This document shows positions 42,364 to 52,291 of a DNA stretch of 64,000 nucleotides, one piece after another. Positions within the stretch are counted from its first letter, which is position 1. Each line of letters starts with the position of its first letter. The position numbers and the translations under genes were made by a program. Origin of the DNA: Ferruginibacter sp. (GTDB taxonomy: Bacteria; Bacteroidota; Bacteroidia; Chitinophagales; Chitinophagaceae); contig JAHBTN010000004.1 of the NCBI GenBank assembly GCA_019638575.1, forward strand, positions 1 to 64,000, given 5' to 3'. The notes beneath the pieces were generated by a model that was not told the DNA's origin, ran no database searches, and saw only the letters and a list, made by a program, of their open reading frames with translations.

Positions 42364-44274
42364 TTAGTTATTATTTATCCACTTATCGTACCACATTTGA
42401 AACATTAGTATAAACCATATTTTTTCTGCTCGCTCAGATTTTCCATTATAAAAAGAATTTTTTATACGCTGTACTTCGTCGTTATTAAAAATATTTTGCT
42501 TTTTTATAAATTCTTCGCTAAAATAATTGTCAACAAATGGTTTTAAATCTTTTTCCAGCCATTTTGCTATTGGAATACCAAAACCCATTTTAGGCCTGTC
42601 CATCATTTGTTGTGGAATATATTGATGAACTATTTCCTTGATGATAAATTTTTTATTCCCTTGATTGTATTTGTATTCCAACGGTAATTGAGCTGCCCAT
42701 TCAATAATACGATGATCTAAAAAGGGCTCTCTTCCTTCTAAACTTACGCTCATGCCAGCCCTGTCAACTTTTTGTAAAATATCATCTACCAAATAAGTTT
42801 GATAATCAATAGCCATCATATAGGAGAGGATGGAATATTGTTCATCTTTTAATTCGTTACTGTCGAATGCAGTAGGAATTTCGGAAACATTGCTTTTAAA
42901 AAGTTTTAAAATATTTTTTTCGTTTATTTGCCTCGACATGGATTTAAAGAACTGCTTTTCAGAAGGGTCTTTTAACAAACCCTTTAATTTTTCATAGCGG
43001 CTGTGAAACAGGTATTTCTTATTCATTAATGGTATAGAATCTGCCGGAATTACATTCATTAGTGCTACAATTCCATTACGGATAAACCCTGGTATATTTT
43101 GTATTTTTTTTCCATACTTAAGCATGTAATCATATCGGTTATAGCCGGCAAAAATTTCATCGCCGGCATCGGCCGATAAGGCAACTGTAACTTTTTCCCT
43201 GGCAATGCGGCTGACCAGTGTGGTTGGAATAGCGCTACTGTCGGCAAAGGGTTCATCGTAAAAGAATGGAAGCGTGGGTATAATTTCCAGCGCTTCTTTT
43301 TGTGTGCAATAATATTCCGTGTGGTCGGTTCCCAGGTGTGCAGCAATCTCTTTTGCAAAAGGTGCTTCATTAAGCCCGGCATCAGGTACGCCAATAGTGA
43401 ATGTTTTTATTTTTTCGGTGTTATTTTTTTGAAGGATAGCTGTTACGCAAGAACTGTCGTATCCGCCACTTAAAAAAACTCCTACTGGCACGTCACTTAC
43501 CATACGATATTGAAAAGCACTGGTAAGCAATTTTTCCGTTTCTGTTATTGCATCGGGTAAGCTTATATCTAACTTTGGTTTATTATATGCATCATACACA
43601 TTCCAGTATTGTGTTGTTTGCAGTTGTTGGTTTTGTAGGTTGATAAATAAAAAATGACCAGGCTTTAATTTATACGTATTGGTAAATATGCAATGAGGAG
43701 AAGGTACATATCCATATTGTAAAAAAGCTGCTACGGCATCGGTATTAATCTCTTTTTTAAAGTTTGGATGATGCATCAATGCTTTCAGCTCGGAAGCGAA
43801 AAGAAATAACCCATCTTTAAAATAATAGAAAAAGGGTTTAACCCCGGCTCTGTCTCTACAGGCAAATAATTGTTTTTTATCTTCATCATAAATTACAAAA
43901 GCAAACATACCTATGAATTTTTGCAATGCTGCACTACCCCACTCATTGTATGCATGTAAAATAACTTCAGTATCACTATGGCTGTTGAACTGGTGGCCTT
44001 TCCGTTCCAGTTCATTTTTTATTTCTTCGTAATTGTATATTTCTCCATTGTATGTAATGTGCAGTTTTTGAAATGCTTTAGGTTGTGCCCCCCCTTCAGA
44101 CAAATCAATAATACTTAAGCGACGATGCCCCAAACCAATGCTTGCAGTATCTGTTTTAAATTCTGCATAACCTTCTCCATCAGGCCCACGATGAAGCATA
44201 GCCCGATTCATTTGCTGTAAAATTTCTTTGCTTGTTTTTTTATTAAAATCAGCAAATCCCGAGATACCGCACAT
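42364..44274 (-). CDS. asnB: Asparagine-synthase-type amidotransferase (copy 1)
   Basis: Class II glutamine amidotransferase of 636 aa. Cys2 (MCGISGF) is the glutaminase nucleophile, with HRGPDGEGY and LGHRRLSIIDLS nearby. The synthetase domain carries the PP-loop FLSGGYDSSCVT and ALSADAGDEIFAGYNRY. Members inside polysaccharide clusters probably amidate sugar carboxylates, as proposed for WbpS of Pseudomonas O-antigen loci, rather than make asparagine; this is inference. A second copy lies at 56.6 kb. It is followed after 4 bp by a glycosyltransferase gene. Confidence 0.9.
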   Translation of the reverse strand: MCGISGFADFNKKTSKEILQQMNRAMLHRGPDGEGYAEFKTDTASIGLGHRRLSIIDLSEGGAQPKAFQKLHITYNGEIYNYEEIKNELERKGHQFNSHSDTEVILHAYNEWGSAALQKFIGMFAFVIYDEDKKQLFACRDRAGVKPFFYYFKDGLFLFASELKALMHHPNFKKEINTDAVAAFLQYGYVPSPHCIFTNTYKLKPGHFLFINLQNQQLQTTQYWNVYDAYNKPKLDISLPDAITETEKLLTSAFQYRMVSDVPVGVFLSGGYDSSCVTAILQKNNTEKIKTFTIGVPDAGLNEAPFAKEIAAHLGTDHTEYYCTQKEALEIIPTLPFFYDEPFADSSAIPTTLVSRIAREKVTVALSADAGDEIFAGYNRYDYMLKYGKKIQNIPGFIRNGIVALMNVIPADSIPLMNKKYLFHSRYEKLKGLLKDPSEKQFFKSMSRQINEKNILKLFKSNVSEIPTAFDSNELKDEQYSILSYMMAIDYQTYLVDDILQKVDRAGMSVSLEGREPFLDHRIIEWAAQLPLEYKYNQGNKKFIIKEIVHQYIPQQMMDRPKMGFGIPIAKWLEKDLKPFVDNYFSEEFIKKQNIFNNDEVQRIKNSFYNGKSERAEKIWFILMFQMWYDKWINNN

Positions 44275-44329
44275 AGATTTAGTTAAGATTTTGAAACTAT
44301 AAAATTAAGCAATACATATAAATCATGGT

Positions 44330-45409
44330 TTATAATTTAGGGTTGTACTTTTGATAAACCTGCTTAAGTTGAACAATATAATTTTTCTGCGAAGCTATTT
44401 CAAGTACACGTTCGTAAGCCGCTTGTACATGTTGATACAAGGCAAGCTGCCCGGTATATATCTTTTTTAATACTGATGATAAAGATTCGCCTGATTTACC
44501 TGCTGAAGTTTCAATAAAAAATCCAGCGTTGCCAATTATTTCTTTAAATACCGGTATAGAAGATACAATAACAGGTAAGCGTGCAGCCATAGCTTCCAGT
44601 GGTGCTATACCAAAGCCTTCAGTTATGGAGCATGCAATAAAAACGTCATAACCCAACATTAGTTTTTCTACATTATCTGCTCTGCCTTTAAATGTTACAT
44701 TAACTAACGATTGTGCCTCTTTGTATTTTTTTAAATTTATTTCTTCGCTGCCAGTGCCATAAATATCAAGCGTAATAGGATATTGTATTAACAATGCAAA
44801 CTGAGATAAAATGTACCCGTAATTTTTTGCTCGCTTTAAATTACCTACTGCTATACAGCGTAAAGACGAACCAGCCGTATATGTTAGCTGCCTGTTTATT
44901 TTAAAAAACTCTTCTCCTACAAAATTGTATAATACATCCCTGGTTCCGCTGTTGGGTATATAACTTGTATAATCATCAATAACAAGTTTGGAAACCCCGA
45001 TTAGGTGATGCCGGGATCTGGCGGTGAATCGCTCAATCCATTTTATGAACGGTTTATTTGTAAAGTATGCCTTACTATATTCAGAATGAATTGTATAAAA
45101 AAAGGGTATTCGCCTGGGGCAGGCTATTTTTGATATTATACCCGGAAACAGGAGATTGGCATGTATAACATCGGGATTATGTTTTCTTATCAACCTTCGT
45201 ATAAAATAAATAATAAGAGGAATATGTAGTTTATTTTTTATGGGGAATGTATAATATTGAAATAGTTTTTTAAGCTCAGTACTAAACTCATAATCTTTAG
45301 AAAGACATATTACTATATGCTCATCGTGCGGTAACATTTGAATTGTGTTTATTAACAATGTTTCAGCGCCGCCTCTTGCAAGCCCATCAATAACATGCAT
45401 TATTTTCAT
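44330..45409 (-). CDS. Family-4 glycosyltransferase
   Basis: GT-B glycosyltransferase of 359 aa with the opening IMHVIDGLARGGAETLLI, in which GGAE contacts the acceptor side, and VIHANLLFPGI. The donor domain has CIAVGNLKRAKNYGYIL and the intact E-x7-E motif in TEGFGIAPLEAMAARLPVIV. The donor and acceptor sugars are unknown. It lies 5 bp after the pyruvyl transferase gene in transcription order and 55 bp before asnB copy 1. Confidence 0.9.
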   Translation of the reverse strand: MKIMHVIDGLARGGAETLLINTIQMLPHDEHIVICLSKDYEFSTELKKLFQYYTFPIKNKLHIPLIIYFIRRLIRKHNPDVIHANLLFPGIISKIACPRRIPFFYTIHSEYSKAYFTNKPFIKWIERFTARSRHHLIGVSKLVIDDYTSYIPNSGTRDVLYNFVGEEFFKINRQLTYTAGSSLRCIAVGNLKRAKNYGYILSQFALLIQYPITLDIYGTGSEEINLKKYKEAQSLVNVTFKGRADNVEKLMLGYDVFIACSITEGFGIAPLEAMAARLPVIVSSIPVFKEIIGNAGFFIETSAGKSGESLSSVLKKIYTGQLALYQHVQAAYERVLEIASQKNYIVQLKQVYQKYNPKL

Positions 45410-45414
45410 AAAAG

Positions 45415-46527
45415 CTATTTAGTAACAGTAAGGCCTTGATTTAAAAATTGATTGTTGAACATATTATAAACTGTTTCGCTTAAAACTTCTGGGGTTTTCG
45501 GGTTGTCAATATATTCTTCACAAAACGATTTTAATTTTTGTGAAATAATATAAGTTTCTGCACTGCATCCTTTTTTAAGCCCCAGTATTAGCGCATGCAT
45601 TCTTGCAGAGCAAACAACGTCTGCATTTTCTAACAACTTGTTTAAATCATCCAGCGATTTTATATCGGCCACTTGTGTATTTAGTTGTTTGGTTTGCAGA
45701 TATTGTTGAAATAGCAGAGTTTCTAAAGCATCTGATTCGGTTGTATAAAATAAAATAATGTTCATTTTCTTTGCAATAAGCCTTTCAACAATAGAAAGCC
45801 AATTTTTGTAATAAGTATCTTTATTTTTTTCTGCTGTATTAAATTTTCGAATATACTCATTATAACTATATATACCTACCAATGCTGTATTGGTGTTCTT
45901 ATTTGCAATAAATTCTTCTTCCTGAAAAAATGCCACATCAGGCATTAAAATACTTTGTTTGTTAAAATTAGAGGATAAACTTTTTTGCGAAAACCTGTCT
46001 CTTACCCATATAGAGTCTGTTTTATTTAATGCTTTTTTATATAAATATTTCTCAACTAAATGAAACTTACCGGCAACACCTACACCCGCCAGGTATAGCA
46101 TTATGGTTGGATCTTTTTTCACTGCTATGGTCCACAGATATAATGAAATAGAAAAAAAGCTTATTGCGTTATTTTTAGAAGAGTTTATTAACTGGCCGCC
46201 ACCTATTATCACTGCATGGTAACTACGGTTTTGAAGATATGCCCTGATTTGTTTTTTAATTTTAAAGAAATACCTGAAATAAATAAAAAAGCTAAAAATT
46301 GAATGTTTCGTTTTTTTATAAATAGAAAAACGGGAATTTCTAACCTTGCCAACCTCTTTGTTTTTATATTGATAAACAGGAAGGTTTTTCAATGCCGGGT
46401 TGGTAAAATAACAAAAGTCAGTTTCATAGCCTAACTTCCGTAACAATGATTCCATACTTTTTTTAATAGCCTGGTCTCCTAAATTACTGCTATACCCTTC
46501 ATTTATTATCAATATTTTTTTTACCAA
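45415..46527 (-). CDS. Polysaccharide pyruvyl transferase family protein
   Basis: A 370-aa protein of the polysaccharide pyruvyl transferase family, GT-B-like. It transfers pyruvate from phosphoenolpyruvate to a sugar to give an acidic ketal, or in some relatives other groups. Supporting parts are INEGYSSNLGDQAI at the N-terminus, VIIGGGQLINSSKNNA, WVRDRFSQKSL and VVCSARMHALILGLKKG near the C-terminus. The start is a TTG at 46527, as no ATG occurs before residue 24 and the N-terminus after TTG fits the family. The gene is very AT-rich, like the flippase gene before it. Confidence 0.87.
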   Translation of the reverse strand: MVKKILIINEGYSSNLGDQAIKKSMESLLRKLGYETDFCYFTNPALKNLPVYQYKNKEVGKVRNSRFSIYKKTKHSIFSFFIYFRYFFKIKKQIRAYLQNRSYHAVIIGGGQLINSSKNNAISFFSISLYLWTIAVKKDPTIMLYLAGVGVAGKFHLVEKYLYKKALNKTDSIWVRDRFSQKSLSSNFNKQSILMPDVAFFQEEEFIANKNTNTALVGIYSYNEYIRKFNTAEKNKDTYYKNWLSIVERLIAKKMNIILFYTTESDALETLLFQQYLQTKQLNTQVADIKSLDDLNKLLENADVVCSARMHALILGLKKGCSAETYIISQKLKSFCEEYIDNPKTPEVLSETVYNMFNNQFLNQGLTVTK

Positions 46528-46569
46528 GGCGTATTTATTGTTTTATTAATATGCAAAATAATTTTAAAA

Positions 46570-48048
46570 CTATTTTTGTTTACCGTACTTTACAAATTTG
46601 TACACTGTACTTTGCTTTGCTATTTCCCAAAATTCGAATAAGGCAATAGTTTTACTGTAGTATGATATTAAAAAATAGAGTACAATAAATACTATTGTAT
46701 TGAAAATAATTTTTATCATATTATAGCTTACAAATTTATCCCCAATTATATAGTTTAAACTCCAACACAGCATCATAATCAATATACTTTTGAAAATTAT
46801 AGGTATAATATCTTTTAACTGTTCTTTCATAGAATAGTTTATTAAACGACCGCTATAAAAAGTATTCATATAAAATAGAAAAAATCCATAAAATACTTTA
46901 AACCACAAAAGTGGAAAAATGCCGTAATAGGCAGCAATAATAGTTCCTGTAATCCCAACAGTTTTTTTTACAAGCTCTATTTTCAATAAAAGATCTGTCC
47001 TGTTTTTTACTTTTAGGATATTAATATTATACACCTGTAGTGGATACATAATGGCATAAATACATAGTACCTGAAAATAGGGTACAGCCGGAAGCCACTT
47101 ATCGGTGAGTACTATTTTAAATAACGGATCTGCACACATTATTAGTAACATCATTAATGGTGCTATCCAAAAAACAATCTGCTGCATTACTTTTCTATAT
47201 ACCATTTTTAATTTATTATCGTCTTGTTGTATTTGTGAAAATGCCGGATAGGTAACCTTATCCATTGCACCACTTATTAACTGAACCGGAAAAATGCTAA
47301 GTGTATTTGCCTGGTTATATAACCCCAGTATAAATGGTGTAAATAATTTTCCAATGATGATATCATAAATATTATTGTAAATGGTATTGATGATACCAAT
47401 GATGGAAAGCTTATAACCAAAGTTGAAATGTTTTTGTAACAATTTTTTATCAATAACAAAAACAGGTTTCCAGTCGGTAAATATCCAATGTTGTGCCATG
47501 AAAATTGTAGTACGAATCAGGTTCATATAAACCAGGCTCCAGGCTCCATAGCCGTTATTGGCAAACCAAATTCCGGCAACCGCCCCAATAATAGTTGCCG
47601 GTAACTGCATATATAGTTGCAGTTTAAAATTCATTTCTTTGGTAAGTTTTGTGTTTTGTACACTTACCAGGGCTTGTAAAATAAAAATGATGCCATAAAC
47701 TTTTACTATAGCTGTAAGTGGCGGCTGCTTAAAAAAATGTGCGATTAATGGCGCTGTTATAAATAATAACAGGTAAAGAAAAACACTGAATATTATATTC
47801 AGGTAAAAAACTGTTGAGTAGTCTTTATTGGTAATATTGATAGTGCGAATAAGCGAAGATGCCATACCGCCATCAAGTAATACCATACCTATAGAAATAA
47901 AAACCTGCAGCATGGCAATAATACCAAAATCGGCAGGAACAAGCACACGGGCCAGTATTATTAGTACAATGAAATTGATAGCCTGCACACTTATCTGGTG
48001 GCCTATTACCCAAAAAAAACCTGTAGTTGTTTTTTTTTGTAAACTCAT
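46570..48048 (-). CDS. Polysaccharide flippase, WzxC-like (copy 1)
   Basis: Membrane protein of 492 aa with about fourteen hydrophobic segments, of the MOP flippase superfamily. The N-terminus (TTTGFFWVIGHQISVQAINF, LARVLVPADFGIIAM) matches the WzxC/lipopolysaccharide exporter branch. It flips lipid-linked repeat units across the inner membrane. It is unlike the second flippase at 58.5-60.0 kb. The coding sequence is AT-rich, with many AAA, ATT and TTT codons compared with the genes left of 31 kb, as often seen in transferred glycan genes. Confidence 0.9.
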   Translation of the reverse strand: MSLQKKTTTGFFWVIGHQISVQAINFIVLIILARVLVPADFGIIAMLQVFISIGMVLLDGGMASSLIRTINITNKDYSTVFYLNIIFSVFLYLLLFITAPLIAHFFKQPPLTAIVKVYGIIFILQALVSVQNTKLTKEMNFKLQLYMQLPATIIGAVAGIWFANNGYGAWSLVYMNLIRTTIFMAQHWIFTDWKPVFVIDKKLLQKHFNFGYKLSIIGIINTIYNNIYDIIIGKLFTPFILGLYNQANTLSIFPVQLISGAMDKVTYPAFSQIQQDDNKLKMVYRKVMQQIVFWIAPLMMLLIMCADPLFKIVLTDKWLPAVPYFQVLCIYAIMYPLQVYNINILKVKNRTDLLLKIELVKKTVGITGTIIAAYYGIFPLLWFKVFYGFFLFYMNTFYSGRLINYSMKEQLKDIIPIIFKSILIMMLCWSLNYIIGDKFVSYNMIKIIFNTIVFIVLYFLISYYSKTIALFEFWEIAKQSTVYKFVKYGKQK

Positions 48049-48099
48049 GATTTGTTCAGGTTAACCAAACGAAAAAGTTTTTATTAAATCAATTTCTTA

Positions 48100-48615
48100 T
48101 TAAGCTACAATATCTTTTACCAAGCATGGTACACAATTATCGTAATGAACAGGTCCTCTCAAAACATTTTTCACCCCGTATTTTTGAAACCATTTTGTTA
48201 GAGTGTTAATTTTTTGTGTTTGATCATATTGCGAGCTAAACATATCGAAAGTATCCAGTATACTCCGTACCCTTATTTCTTTTTTTGACAAGCCATGTGG
48301 AATAGTGTCTTTTATATCATTAAAGGGCATAAAGTGATTTATAAACTTGCCAATACCTATCTTATTAAAAAATGTGATAACGGCAAAAAAACGGTTATAG
48401 CTTAATTGCATGTTCTTTTGCTCACGGTCAATTTGTGTTGCTGCAAATTTGTTCCACTGGTAACCGAAGTTTTGTGTGTAGTTATTGTCTTCCACATGGC
48501 GGTAAGCCTCGTTTTTAAAAGGAAAAACTATTTCACCGTTTTGAGTTAAGCCGTCAGGTAGTTGCAGAAGTGGGGTTTTAATAAATGAGTTTTGTAAGGT
48601 TATTTGGGGGTTCAT
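48100..48615 (-). pseudogene. Methyltransferase remnant with the SAM-binding core deleted
   Basis: An open frame of 171 aa whose ends resemble a class I SAM-dependent methyltransferase of the glycan type. The N-terminal part has FGYQWNKFAATQID, comparable to FGEEWSKFAVHND in the intact methyltransferase at 52.3 kb. The C-terminal part has SILDTFDMFSSQYDQTQ and WFQKYGVKNV, typical of the end of such proteins. The whole middle, including the DIGCGSGR-type SAM loop, is missing; the join seems to be near residues 60-70. The frame is intact, so the deletion was in frame or a short product is still made. It cannot be an active methyltransferase. Confidence 0.6.
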
Positions 48616-49022
48616 TGGCGCTTGTAGATTTGTGCTTTACTTACAGTTATAATTGTTTTGCAGCTGTATCCTATAATTTTTATGTTTCCGGTTTTAAACG
48701 GAAATTAATGAACGATATTGCATTTTTTAACTTTGCTGCAGCGATGAAAGCTTCATTGCTCCAAATCATCGCCCCTGCATTGATATTGATGCCGGGCATT
48801 ATTTTACGGACGTAAAAATAGCAATTAATATTTTTGTGATGGCTAATATGGGATGCAATATAGGTACTGCAGGTATTTTTAAATAAAAAAAAATACAACC
48901 GTATACCCAACCTGCAATCATGCAATTATGATAACGTAAGCAGTTTAATCTTTATCTTGCATTAACCTGGCATTACAGGTAAAGCCCGGTCTTTTTAAAA
49001 CCAAATAATATCAACCCTGCCT
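48616..49022. other. Intergenic stretch, no convincing gene
   Basis: This 407-bp gap separates the methyltransferase remnant from the second polymerase-like gene. Short open frames on both strands (76 aa plus strand from 48585, 81 aa minus strand from 48925) show no recognisable motif. A plus-strand promoter-like pair, TTTG at 48603-48606 and TAGATTTG at 48625-48632 with an 18-bp spacer, lies at its left edge, 390 bp from the next plus-strand gene. It may be decayed coding DNA. Confidence 0.4.
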
Positions 49023-50366
49023 ATGCAGAATATTACTTTTATTGATTATTGTTTACTGCCGGTTTACCTGTTCATATTTTATATTATTGTACGCAAGCGC
49101 TCTGTAAGTTACAGCAACCCTGATTTACGCAAGTTTATAGTAACAGCATTCTTATTGCGTATGCTTGGTTCTATTGGTTACTCAATGATGGTGCAATATT
49201 ATTATGGTTATGGTGATGCATTTACCTTTTATTATGGAAGTAATTTTTTCAGGGACCAGTTGATGCAAAACTCAGGTGATATCAAATATCTTTTCAGTAA
49301 TGCCAAAGAATTTATGGCCTGGTTTAATGCCGAAGTGGGAGATATCAACTATACCGGTTATTTTGGCGTAAGCTCTAATTTATTTGTAATGAAAGTGGCC
49401 ACATTGGTTTCTTATCTTTCGTTCAATAGCTTCCTAATCATCTCCCTGTTTTTTGGATTTTTTTCATTTGCCGGCCAATGGAAAATGTTTACCGTTTTTA
49501 ATGAAATTAACAATCAAAGACATCAGCGGTTAATGGCATGGGCAGTTTTATATACTCCATCCATTTGGTTTTGGGGCAGCGGGTTAATGAAAGATTCTAT
49601 TTGCCTGGGCAGTATGGGATTTATCATTTATTTCCTATATAAAATTTTTATAAAAAACCAACGAAAACTGAGGGATATTATATTACTCATGTTCCTTGTT
49701 TTTGTAGTAAGCCAGGTAAAAAGCTACATCACCATTATATTGGGTATTGCTTTAGCTACATTGGTATTGGCAAATTTTATCGCATCAATAAAAAATATCA
49801 TCATTCGGTCGTTTGTTTTAATTATCTTCCTTTTCACATTAGTAATAACTGCATATTTCACCAACTTTAATGCACAGGTACAGGGTTTTGCAGAAGAATA
49901 CATTTTACAGTTTGACAATTTGCATAAAAGTTATGAACAATTGCAAAATGCTGAAGAAAACAGCGAAGGTGGGCTTACCAGCATTAATACCAATATCACT
50001 TTACAGGGCTTGATAATGCAAAGCCCCTGGGCCATCTTCACCTGCCTGTACCGGCCCTTTATTTGGGAAAGCAGGAAAATCATTATCCTGCTTACTTCAC
50101 TTGAATCGATGTTCCTGTTTTTTTCAACCTTATTTGTCATAATAAGAACCGGGGTATTAAAGTCGCTCAAATATTTAATTGCCGATAAGTATATACTTTT
50201 TTCATTTATCCTGGTTACGCTTTTTGCTTTGCTGATAGGGCTTACCACATTTAATTTTGGCACCATGGTAAGGTATAAGATTATCTTGCTGCCTTTTTAT
50301 TATTTTATATTGGTAAGATTATATAGCTATGCCGTAGAAGATAAAAGCGAATTGGCCATTGGATGA
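49023..50366 (+). CDS. Polytopic membrane protein, polymerase-like (paralogue B)
   Basis: Integral membrane protein of 447 aa with about ten hydrophobic segments and one longer polar loop near 285-330. It is paralogous to the protein at 37.5-38.8 kb, sharing FWGSGLMKD, YRPFIWESRKI, SLESMFLFF and MVRYKI...LPFY. No named family was recognised. Topology with a big extracytoplasmic loop and the setting among flippase and transferase genes suggest a Wzy-like polymerase. It heads a plus-strand group with the deacetylase, formyltransferase and methyltransferase genes. Confidence 0.75.
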   Translation: MQNITFIDYCLLPVYLFIFYIIVRKRSVSYSNPDLRKFIVTAFLLRMLGSIGYSMMVQYYYGYGDAFTFYYGSNFFRDQLMQNSGDIKYLFSNAKEFMAWFNAEVGDINYTGYFGVSSNLFVMKVATLVSYLSFNSFLIISLFFGFFSFAGQWKMFTVFNEINNQRHQRLMAWAVLYTPSIWFWGSGLMKDSICLGSMGFIIYFLYKIFIKNQRKLRDIILLMFLVFVVSQVKSYITIILGIALATLVLANFIASIKNIIIRSFVLIIFLFTLVITAYFTNFNAQVQGFAEEYILQFDNLHKSYEQLQNAEENSEGGLTSINTNITLQGLIMQSPWAIFTCLYRPFIWESRKIIILLTSLESMFLFFSTLFVIIRTGVLKSLKYLIADKYILFSFILVTLFALLIGLTTFNFGTMVRYKIILLPFYYFILVRLYSYAVEDKSELAIG

Positions 50367-50513
50367 CAAGAGTAATATTTTTTGTAATAACCATAAATTA
50401 ATCAAAAAGGGTTACCAGTAATTTAAAATCATTTACTTTTAGCCGGTAGATTGAAAGAAACAACTGGGTTAACTGCAACTACTGATAATTTTATTGAGGC
50501 TTACATCATATAA

Positions 50514-51527
50514 ATGAAAAACGAAAGTGGAAATAAAGGATTATTTGTTATTTCATTAGACCTGGAATTGCTTTGGGGCATATGGGATGTAACTTCTAAA
50601 GATGCACCTTACAGTGAAAATATTAAAGGTGTAAAAGATGTGATACCTGCGCTTTTAAAAATTTTTGATGCCTACCAGGTTAAGGCCACATTTGCAACTG
50701 TTGGTTTTTTATTTGCAAAAAATAAAGAAGAACTGTTAGCATCGTTGCCTGCCCATAAACCCACTTACAGCAATACTGGTTATAATGTATATGAAAATGA
50801 AATTAACAGTATTGGTAACGATGAACATGATGATCCTTTGCATTTTGGATACCCGTTATTACAACAAGTAATTAACAGCCCCCACGAAATAGGCACCCAC
50901 ACACACAGCCATTATTATTGCCTGGAAGATGGACAGGATGCCATTAGTTTTGAAGCCGACCTGCAGGCGGCCAATAAAATTGCCAAAGAAAAAAATATAC
51001 AATTAGAGAGTTTTGTTTTTCCACGCAACCAGGTTAACAACGAATACCTACCCATCCTTTTATCAAATGGCATAAAAACATACCGGGGCAACCCCACAAG
51101 CTGGATTTATAAACCTCGCCATTTTGCTGCCGAAGTTTTTTTTATACGGCTGTGCAGGCTCATTGATGCCTACCTGCCTTTATCGGGCATGAATGGGCAT
51201 ACTATAATTGATGAACCCGGTAAGCCTGTAAACATTGCTGCCAGCAGGTTTATGAAACCCTGGTTTAAACCATTAAGCTGGTTAGAGCCTTTGCGTATTT
51301 ACCGCATCAAACAGGAAATGACCTATGCAGCAAAAAATAATAAACTGTACCATTTATGGTGGCACCCTCATAATTTTGGAAAAAATCTTGAAAAAAATAT
51401 GAGTAACCTAAATTCACTATTGATGCATTATCAATATTTGAACAGAAAATATAATTTCACTTCTTGCAGTATGATTGAAGCAGCAGCATTTACAGCAACC
51501 GGTAACACATGCAATCCAAAAAAATAA
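50514..51527 (+). CDS. Polysaccharide deacetylase family protein (NodB-like)
   Basis: A 337-aa NodB-homology protein. The first motif is SLDLELLWG (D16, E18), and the metal site is EIGTHTHSHYYCLE (H129, H133). FVFPRNQVNNEYLP is a later catalytic stretch. These proteins remove acetyl groups from amino sugars or act on related amides. No signal peptide is visible, so it probably acts in the cytoplasm on a precursor. Its 3' end overlaps the formyltransferase gene by 19 bp, so the two are coupled and may act in sequence on the same amino sugar. Confidence 0.87.
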   Translation: MKNESGNKGLFVISLDLELLWGIWDVTSKDAPYSENIKGVKDVIPALLKIFDAYQVKATFATVGFLFAKNKEELLASLPAHKPTYSNTGYNVYENEINSIGNDEHDDPLHFGYPLLQQVINSPHEIGTHTHSHYYCLEDGQDAISFEADLQAANKIAKEKNIQLESFVFPRNQVNNEYLPILLSNGIKTYRGNPTSWIYKPRHFAAEVFFIRLCRLIDAYLPLSGMNGHTIIDEPGKPVNIAASRFMKPWFKPLSWLEPLRIYRIKQEMTYAAKNNKLYHLWWHPHNFGKNLEKNMSNLNSLLMHYQYLNRKYNFTSCSMIEAAAFTATGNTCNPKK

Positions 51528-52267
51528 TTTTACTGGCATCCAACTGTCAAAGTTCCCGTTGGGTATATCAAGCTTTAAAACACCTGTTGCCCATCAGCCA
51601 TGTTATTATTGAACAACCTGTTTCAAAAATTCAATTATTTAAAAGAAGGATTAAAAAAAACGGGGTATGGCAGGTAACAGGGCAGGCCATGTTTTCAATA
51701 TTGGTTACCCCGTTATTAAGATGGAAAGCAAAAAACCAAAAAGACACACTAATAAAAAAATATCAACTGATTGATATCCCATTTAATGAAGATGAGTGCC
51801 ATTTTGTTTCATCGGTAAATGATGAACAGTGCAGGCAATTATTAAAACAATATCAGCCCGACATAGTAATTGTAAACGGAACCCGTATTATCATCAATGC
51901 CACTTTACAAAGTGTAGATGCATCTTTTATAAATATTCATGCAGGCATTACACCCCAATACAGGGGTGCACATGGCGGATATTGGGCTTTATATAATAAT
52001 GATGCCCCTAATTTTGGAACAACTATACACTTAATAGATACAGGTATTGATACAGGCGCTGTATTAAAACATGTTTTTGCACAGCCGGGCAATGATGATA
52101 ATTTTACCACTTATCCCATTATACAGGTGGCCGAAGGTATAAAAGCTTTGCCGCAAGTGATAAATGATTTTATTAATGGCAGGGCGCCTGTAACCAACCA
52201 TGTTGAAAAAGGGAAAATGTATTACCAGCCTACCATCTGGCAATATCTTACAAATAAAACAAGGTAG
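51509..52267 (+). CDS. Formyltransferase-fold enzyme, probable sugar N-formyltransferase
   Basis: A 252-aa enzyme with the formyltransferase catalytic triad: N142 and H144 in INIHAGITPQYRG, and D181 in IDTGIDTGA. The family moves a formyl group from N10-formyltetrahydrofolate to an amine. It is too short and differently placed for methionyl-tRNA formyltransferase and lacks the glycine-rich purine-formyltransferase start. Between a deacetylase and a methyltransferase in a glycan locus, N-formylation of an amino sugar is the likely job, as for VioF-type enzymes. Confidence 0.78.
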   Translation: MQSKKIILLASNCQSSRWVYQALKHLLPISHVIIEQPVSKIQLFKRRIKKNGVWQVTGQAMFSILVTPLLRWKAKNQKDTLIKKYQLIDIPFNEDECHFVSSVNDEQCRQLLKQYQPDIVIVNGTRIIINATLQSVDASFINIHAGITPQYRGAHGGYWALYNNDAPNFGTTIHLIDTGIDTGAVLKHVFAQPGNDDNFTTYPIIQVAEGIKALPQVINDFINGRAPVTNHVEKGKMYYQPTIWQYLTNKTR

Positions 52268-52291
52268 CAAAATGAAAAATAAAATTGTTGC

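Noticed and set aside
48585-48925. Two short open frames (76 aa plus, 81 aa minus) in the 48.6-49.0 kb gap
   Set aside because: No recognisable motif, they overlap each other on opposite strands and no start signal supports either.
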